Origin: Boothiomyces macroporosus
Taxonomy: Eukaryota; Chytridiomycota; Chytridiomycetes; Rhizophydiales; Terramycetaceae
Direction: 5' to 3'
DNA: 64,000 nt
Assembly (NCBI GenBank): GCA_027604185.1
Contig: JADGKB010000070.1
Span: 1-64,000, forward strand
Part shown: positions 58,548 through 64,000 of the stretch, piece after piece
Layout: each line of letters opens with the position of its first letter
Position numbering within the stretch: position 1 is the stretch's first letter
Position numbers and translations under genes: made by a program
Notes under the pieces: generated by a model
The model's input: only the letters and a program-made list of their open reading frames with translations
Told to the model about the DNA's origin: nothing
Database searches by the model: none

Positions 58548-59709
58548 ATGTCGACGATATTGGAGAAAATCAAGGATATTGAAAATGAAATGGCAAAGAC
58601 CCAGAAAAACAAAGCGACTTCGTATCACTTGGGCACATTGAAAGCAAAATTAGCCAAACTTCGAAGAGAGTTATTGATGCCATCCAGTGGAGGTGGTGGT
58701 CCTGGTGTTGGATTTGATGTTGCAAAAACAGGTGTAGCTAGAGTTGGGTTTGTCGGGTTCCCTTCTGTCGGAAAGTCTACCTTAATGTCAAAATTAACAG
58801 GAACCCATTCTGAAGTTGGTGCGTACGAGTTCACCACGCTCACAACTGTTCCTGGTGTTATCCAATACAAGGGTGCAAAAATTCAAATGCTTGATTTACC
58901 GGGTATCATTGAAGGTAATGGTATTTAATATAGGTGCCAAGGACGGTAAAGGTAGAGGTAGACAGGTCATTGCCGTAGCCAGAACATGCTCATTGATTTT
59001 CATTGTCTTGGATGTACTTAAGCCATTGGGAGATAAAAAGATCATTGAAAGAGAATTGGAAGGTTTTGGAATTCGTCTCAACAAAAAGCCACCAGCAATC
59101 ACTGTTCGAAAAAAGGAAAAGGGAGGGATTAACATCACTGCTACCGACAAATTAACCAATATTTCAAAGGATGTCATTAAAGCCATCTGCTCGGAATATA
59201 AAATTCACAATGCGGATATCTCAATTAGATGCGATCCAACTGAAGATGAGTTTATTGATGTTTTGGAAGGAAATCGTATCTATATCCCTTGTTTGTATGT
59301 CTTGAACAAGATTGATCAAGTAACTTGAAGTTGACATAGATCTCTATCCAAGAATTAGATATTATTTACAAGATCCCTCACTCTGTCCCAATCTCCTCTC
59401 ACCATGAATGGAACTTTGATGATTTGCTAGAAATGGTAAGTGTCGCTAATGTAGATGTGGCAATACTTGGATCTCTGTCGTATCTACACAAAGCCAAAAG
59501 GTAGACTTCCCGATTATGAACAGCCGGTGGTTCTAACAAAAGACAAGAACACTGTGGAAGACTTTTGTAATGCTATCCATAGAGGAATTCTCAGGGACTT
59601 TAAGAACGCTATCGTTTGGGGCTCAAGTGTTAAGCATCCTGGCCAAAAGGTCGGAAAGGAGCATGTACTCAACGATGAAGATGTAGTTCAGATTGTCAAG
59701 AAAATTTAA
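58548..59709 (+). CDS. DRG1: DRG1/RBG1 developmentally regulated GTPase
   Basis: 367 residues, the family length, from exons 58548-58914, 58934-59319, 59340-59435 and 59455-59709; introns of 19, 20 and 19 nt. N-terminal helix-turn-helix [20 protein letters not shown] and [17 protein letters not shown]1 GFPSVGKST; switch region [12 protein letters not shown]3 [20 protein letters not shown]; the inserted S5D2L-type segment ([15 protein letters not shown]); G4 NKID; and a C-terminal TGS domain ([19 protein letters not shown] to [15 protein letters not shown]). With its Dfrp partner it binds translating ribosomes and relieves stalling. The first intron interrupts the Gly following DLPGIIEG, part of the active site. 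Poly-A leader. Confidence 0.96.
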
Positions 59710-59791
59710 TATATTCCAATACAAGTACACAGATTATAGCTGTTGATGCTTGCGTCATTAAAATTACGCGATTGTTTTAACTATTACCATC

Positions 59792-61702
59792 ATGAAGAAT
59801 CAGAGGACCCATCGCTCCGTAATGGAAGCTACTGCAGCGCATGACGCTTTTCTAGCCAAAGTATCTATTCGCTAATTACAGATTGGTTCCAAGATCGGAG
59901 TGGTTGCAAAAGATGGAACTTTATCCAGACAGAACATTACTCCAATGTCAGACTCTACACCGTTTTTAAAACCATTCAGACAGCGAAGCTTACCATTAGT
60001 TGCAAGGAGATTCCTACCAAGACCTACAGACAAGAAAAAGAAGGCGGCACGTCAACCATACGAGAAATATTCATCTGCCGTGGATTTAAACAAGGAAGTG
60101 CCAGCAACTTCATCGGATACTGTAGTTGTTCAATCAGTTTCGCCTGGGAAACTGTCTGTATCATTATTACAGGAACCGGAAATTGATATTTGCTCGATTG
60201 CTGGATATGAAAAAAGTCATATCGATGAAGTCGAGAATATACCCAAGGAAATATCAATGCCAGAGAAGCAATACCGCAGATATAAATCAATCCAAATTGC
60301 AGCACCCAAGGAAAAGTCTTTAATCGAGAGCGCAGTCTTGCAAAAAATCTCTGAATGGAGTGTATTTGATGTACAGCTATTACGTGATATTACTCGTATA
60401 ATTGAGCCGATAGTTGCAGCAGATATCCTATATGACTACCTCAATGATATGTCTGCTGGGATAGCCAAAGAGAGGGATTATACGGAAGAAAAACCTATAG
60501 CTCCGTCCAGTAAAATCATGGGAAATATAGCAGAATCCAACTACGATATATCTTCGACATTGGTATCTGCAGGGTTTCTTTTCATGTCTCATGAAGTTAG
60601 AGAATCGCTTGAATCGAAATATTACGAAAACAAAGGGGAGGATAAGGGCAGGTTTGTCTCTCGTAGCAAATTGTTTGAAAGCCAAAAAACAACAGCCGAT
60701 ACTCAGCAACACTATCCGTACATGAGAAACTTACCTCCTTCTATTCCGGCCGATCCTTACAATGCAAGCTACTCTAAAACAAAGAAATTCACAAATACCA
60801 CAGTATCAGCGCCATTGTTAAGCAGAGAGTCTACGCCTAAACCAAAAGTATACAATAAGGATAGAAATGAATCACCAACTTGTATTGTTCGACTAGATAA
60901 TAGCCTACTGGATAGCAAGTTTGGTGATACAGAGCATTCTTATGATATAAATGATGGATTTGATAGTGAATTCATGTGGGGTAGGGATCCTCCCGGTGAA
61001 AATGAAGGACAATACGTTGAAACTATGGAGGATTACCATCAAGAAGATGATTCAAGCAAATCCGCCAATCTTGAAGATGAAGAGCAGTCAAATGTGATCG
61101 ATAACGAAAGTGATGCCCCAAGGACCTCTTCCTGCTCTTCAAGGAGAAGAGAAAGATTTAAACCAAACTTTTTTCCTAAAGAAGTGAGTTTGGGGAGTCT
61201 TGGGCCAGACAAGGAAAACGAAGAATATATATCAAAGGTAAATCTTTCTAATATAGTTGGGAAAGGTAGCCAAACAAAAAGAATATAGTGATAAAATAAG
61301 AAAAATGGTCTTGGCAAAATGCAAACCCACAGCCAACTCTCCAAAAGGAAGAGAAACCAAGAAAGCTCCAGATGAAAAAGCAACGAAACTGCCAACGCTG
61401 ATTACCAAACCAACTGATGGTAACGGAAAATTTCCAACTAGTCTTACAAAGGCTCAAAAGGTACCTATTTCCAACAGTAGATGAAGTTTTACGCTTCTAA
61501 TATTAAGAAACCAGACCTAGTTCTAAAGAAATCAGCAAAATCATTGACCGATGTACAATTTGGAACTAAACTGCCTCCTATATCTAAAAGGAGGTGTAGC
61601 TCTGTGCCTTCATACTCACCAGACTTGGTTTGGCTGGAGACTAAACATAATTCAGACGTGACAACTGCTGAAAACATTCGGAAATCATTCAAAAATATGT
61701 AG
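59792..61702 (+). CDS. Disordered protein, possibly flagellar
   Basis: 616 residues from exons 59792-59860, 59882-61237, 61257-61460 and 61481-61702; introns of 21, 19 and 20 nt. It begins MKNQRTHRSVMEATAAHDAF, is mostly polar and disordered with an acidic middle (DDSSKSANLEDEEQ) and has one helical part (SAVLQKISEWSVFDVQLLRD). A basic motif, KQKEYSDKIRKMVLAKCKP, resembles short E-Y-x-K-x-(I/V)-R stretches seen in ciliary proteins such as JHY; this is weak. It sits directly upstream of and in the same direction as DNALI1 (86 nt), an axonemal gene. Otherwise uncharacterised. Confidence 0.6.
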
Positions 61703-61788
61703 ATACCACTTGTATACTATAAATAAAAATAGTAATCTGAAGCGTTCTTTTTTCGATCGCGTCACTCTTCTTTTCACAGATAATTAAG

Positions 61789-62668
61789 ATGGCACCAGGA
61801 TATTCACTAGTTAGATACGATAATCCCGTTTTGGTTTCCCGTAGTGATGTCGTTGCTTCAGCAAAAGCTGCAGGAGCTAAAGCAGTGGGAGGGGCGGAAC
61901 AGAAAAAGGGATTACCAAGTGGTTCGAAAAAGTTGCCGCCTGTTGAAGATAAAGGAAGGGCAAAAACGCCAAGCCAAACTGAAGATATTTTGAATTCAAT
62001 TCTTCCACCAAGGTTTGAGCAAGGTTAATTTCAGAGAATGGGACGAATCAGGACAGTTATGGATTCAAAAAGTATCAAGTACCCCAGCAACCAGACTGGA
62101 TGTGATTAATTTACAAGTAGGTTTCCATTAAACTAGGAACAATTGGACCACATCTTGCAAAAACGTCAAGCTCGTGAAACTGGGATTTGCCCAGTTAGAA
62201 GAGAACTATATAGTCAATGCTTTGGTTATTCATGATTAATATCAGATGAATTGATTAGACAGGTAACCATCAGTTGTCAAGAGCGTGGTTTACTGCTTTT
62301 AAGGGTTCGTGATGAAATCAGAATGTCAATTGCGGCTTATCAAACCCTTTACGAAAGCAGTGTTGCTTTTGGTATGCGAAAAGCGCTCCAAGCTGAGCAA
62401 GGGAAATCAGACATGGAAACCAAAGTATCACTCGCTAATATAGATTAAAGAATTGGAAGATGAAAAGCGACAACTGGAACAAAGTGTACTAGAATTAAAA
62501 GCCAAATGCGAGGCGATTGAAAAAAGAGAGGGTGAGAGAAGAGCAATGGAAGAACGTAAACACGCGGAAGAAATTGCGTTTCTCAAGAAAACTAATGTCC
62601 AGCTCAAGGTAATTTACGGCTGATATCAGACTCAATTGGAAGGTATTCTTAGTCCACAAAAAAAGTAG
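61789..62668 (+). CDS. DNALI1: Axonemal inner-arm dynein light chain p28 (DNALI1)
   Basis: 258 residues, as in the family, from exons 61789-62012, 62035-62116, 62137-62224, 62246-62424, 62444-62608 and 62630-62668; introns of 22, 20, 21, 19 and 21 nt. Signatures: SLVRYDNPVLVSR near the start, EDILNSILPPREW, LWIQKVSSTPATRLDV, RQARETGICPVRRELYSQCF, ERGLLLLRVRDEIRMSIAAY, LYESSVAFGMRKALQAEQG and a coiled-coil C-terminus. p28 is a subunit of single-headed inner-arm dyneins in the motile flagellum. Its presence shows the organism has or recently had swimming zoospores. The first intron starts GTTTGA and the third GTTATT, weak donors. Confidence 0.96.
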
Positions 62669-62947
62669 AAAGTATCAATGTTCCAAATGTATTGAAAATA
62701 AAGAACCTATTTTTGACAGTCGGCTTTCAACAATCCGTGGTGTTTCGTTTTCTTGATGGATAATGCGAGTATTTTATTTGGGATCTATTGAATGAATGCG
62801 GCATCGACGTTTTATTCCATTATTTAATTGCTTAGGTAATGTTGGTTTGCCAGCAGACCAATAAATCATAAATCTTGGAATGGGAACACTTTCAATTGCT
62901 CTTTGCATCAGTAAAACACGGGAATAATGGTGCAACACAACAGTGTG

Positions 62948-63724
62948 TTACACTGCATTCCGCCTTGCTTTGTGGGATATAGACCGTTTTGAATTATCAT
63001 TGTGAAATTCCATTGAGGCTGATTTGGGTATATTGACAGAGTGATCTGTTGAGTTGAAAAGCGAGGATATGAATTTGTTTGTAACCAGTAATGTGATTAT
63101 ATCCAACGACCACCCTGCGTAAATTGGGCCGCTTCCAATCATTGGGTTTAAAATAGTCCACACACACGATAGAACGAAAAGTATACTGGATACTACTATA
63201 AGGATAAATATCTCTACTTCAGAATTTGAGTTTATCTTTGTTGCAGAATGCAATTTATAATACAGCAAAGCATGGTTGATAAAATCTGTCGCGGCAACCA
63301 TTGCATTCCCACCTGCAAAGATATCTGGAGTTGAAGGTATCTCTCCAAAAACAGTCAGGATGGTATATATAGGGACGATGGTATAGAGAAGCGGGATTAT
63401 CACTAGGATCCACACAACTTTACCACCAATGCGTGTTTTCATGAACACCACAAAGCGCATAATATAAGATATTTGAAGAAATATAGTAGAAATATAGTCC
63501 GCTACTGTTAGAGTGATACAGATCCCATCATAATAAGGTGGGCTGGATACTACATCATATGTAATCAGAATCATTTGGCACAAGCAAAAAGTAAACGCAC
63601 CTAGGATGGATATGAAGATTGTAATCTGCATAAATCTACCATCCAGTAATTTGTCATAGTCAATTAGCCCTAGCCCTACTCCAATATTCGTGAATGCAAA
63701 GACATAGAATATACTTTGTGACAT
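62948..63724 (-). CDS. Seven-helix membrane protein, family unknown
   Basis: 258 residues, no intron. About seven hydrophobic helices: IFYVFAFTNIGVGLG, ITIFISILGAFTFCLC, ICITLTVADYISTIF, VVWILVIIPLLYTIV, an amphipathic segment near VAATDFINHALLYY, IFILIVVSSILFVLSC and WSLDIITLLVTNKFI, then a polar tail with KRSISHKARRNAV. The topology is receptor-like, but no motif of a known receptor class is present. It resembles the protein at 37572-38375 in size and layout, though I could not align them by eye. The start is 105 nt from the divergent gene that runs off the window. Confidence 0.6.
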   Translation of the reverse strand: MSQSIFYVFAFTNIGVGLGLIDYDKLLDGRFMQITIFISILGAFTFCLCQMILITYDVVSSPPYYDGICITLTVADYISTIFLQISYIMRFVVFMKTRIGGKVVWILVIIPLLYTIVPIYTILTVFGEIPSTPDIFAGGNAMVAATDFINHALLYYKLHSATKINSNSEVEIFILIVVSSILFVLSCVWTILNPMIGSGPIYAGWSLDIITLLVTNKFISSLFNSTDHSVNIPKSASMEFHNDNSKRSISHKARRNAV

Positions 63725-63829
63725 TATTAAAATTCATGACGTATTGCTTATTTAACTACTGACAAGTGCATTCTGCGTTGTTTAAACCGCAAGAGGCTCT
63801 TTACTTTTCTCAACTTTTTTGAATCACAA

Positions 63830-64000
63830 ATGTCGGTATTGCTAATTATCCACACCCAAAAAGGAATCATGAATCCAACATTCGCCAAAACTGAAATATT
63901 AAACAGGATATCAGAGTTTGCTGGAAAGGCGCGCAAGCAAGGATTGCCAGTGATATTTCTTAGGGAGGAGGAATCAGCACCAGGAGCTCCATTTGCAAAA
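63830..64000 (+). CDS. Isochorismatase-fold cysteine hydrolase, N-terminal part (cut by window end)
   Basis: 57 residues are visible, in frame to the last base. SVLLIIHTQKGIM aligns with the first strand of isochorismatase-like hydrolases, normally hydrophobic-D-x-Q-x-x-(F/M), and is followed by a helix (ILNRISEFAGKARKQ) and strand GLPVIFLREEE, the usual order. The catalytic aspartate of the Asp-Lys-Cys triad would fall at His8, which is unusual. The Lys and Cys lie beyond the window. Members hydrolyse nicotinamide, isochorismate or amides, or have lost activity. The ATG follows a T-rich leader. Confidence 0.6.
   Translation, partial: MSVLLIIHTQKGIMNPTFAKTEILNRISEFAGKARKQGLPVIFLREEESAPGAPFAK

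Overview
This is nuclear DNA from a compact, AT-rich, early-diverging fungus. An axonemal inner-arm dynein light chain gene (DNALI1, 61789-62668) means the organism builds a motile flagellum. A velvet-domain protein, a fungal GATA_AreA-type domain and a Yap-like bZIP factor point to the fungal lineage, so a zoosporic (chytrid-like) fungus is the best guess. The species cannot be named from the sequence. I see no rRNA, tRNA, CRISPR array or transposase.

The most striking property is the introns. Joining reading frames by hand in 19 genes gave 59 introns of only 19-23 nt (18 of 19 nt, 26 of 20, 10 of 21, 3 of 22, 2 of 23), plus one doubtful 29-nt case. Each starts with GT, ends with AG and nearly all carry a branch-point-like yTRAy (mostly TTAAT, CTAAT or TTAAC) 4-6 nt before the end. 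After removal, every reconstructed CDS is divisible by three and conserved motifs line up. All ten introns whose length is a multiple of three contain an in-frame stop.

Layout. 1-574: end of a RhoGAP-like gene. 675-3973 (-): RTEL1 helicase. 4179-5318: DOMON/cytochrome b561 protein. 5444-15072: tandem array of five large intronless ankyrin-type genes, with two relatives at 48935-50746 (-) and 55536-56936; the last shows that the N-terminus derives from an F-box. 15443-18300: two secreted M14 metallocarboxypeptidases. 18378-22282: dsRBD protein, unknown protein, RbfA-like and PPR mitochondrial proteins, WW protein. 22517-24117 (-): two ETHE1 persulfide dioxygenases in tandem. 24354-31253: SEC22, a RING protein, a GATA_AreA-domain protein, bZIP, a disordered protein, PLP2. 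31290-37189: two S28 serine peptidases flanking an LRR protein and the relic of a short-chain dehydrogenase. 37572-45386: membrane protein, acidic protein, velvet, BUR1/CDK9-like kinase, GPI2, EAPP, eIF4A. 45892-48925: RAD5/HLTF-like ATPase. 50944-56936: two GT8 glycosyltransferases, a sensor-domain membrane protein, homocysteine methyltransferase, truncated F-box/ankyrin gene. 57143-64000: CBS protein, DRG1, a disordered possibly flagellar protein, DNALI1, a 7TM-like protein and the start of an isochorismatase-fold gene.

The genes form no single pathway: conserved housekeeping genes rich in tiny introns alternate with lineage-specific, largely intronless duplicated families (ankyrin, GT8, ETHE1, peptidases). 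Spacing is tight: divergent start codons lie only 12, 17 and 35 nt apart and convergent stops 1-9 nt apart.
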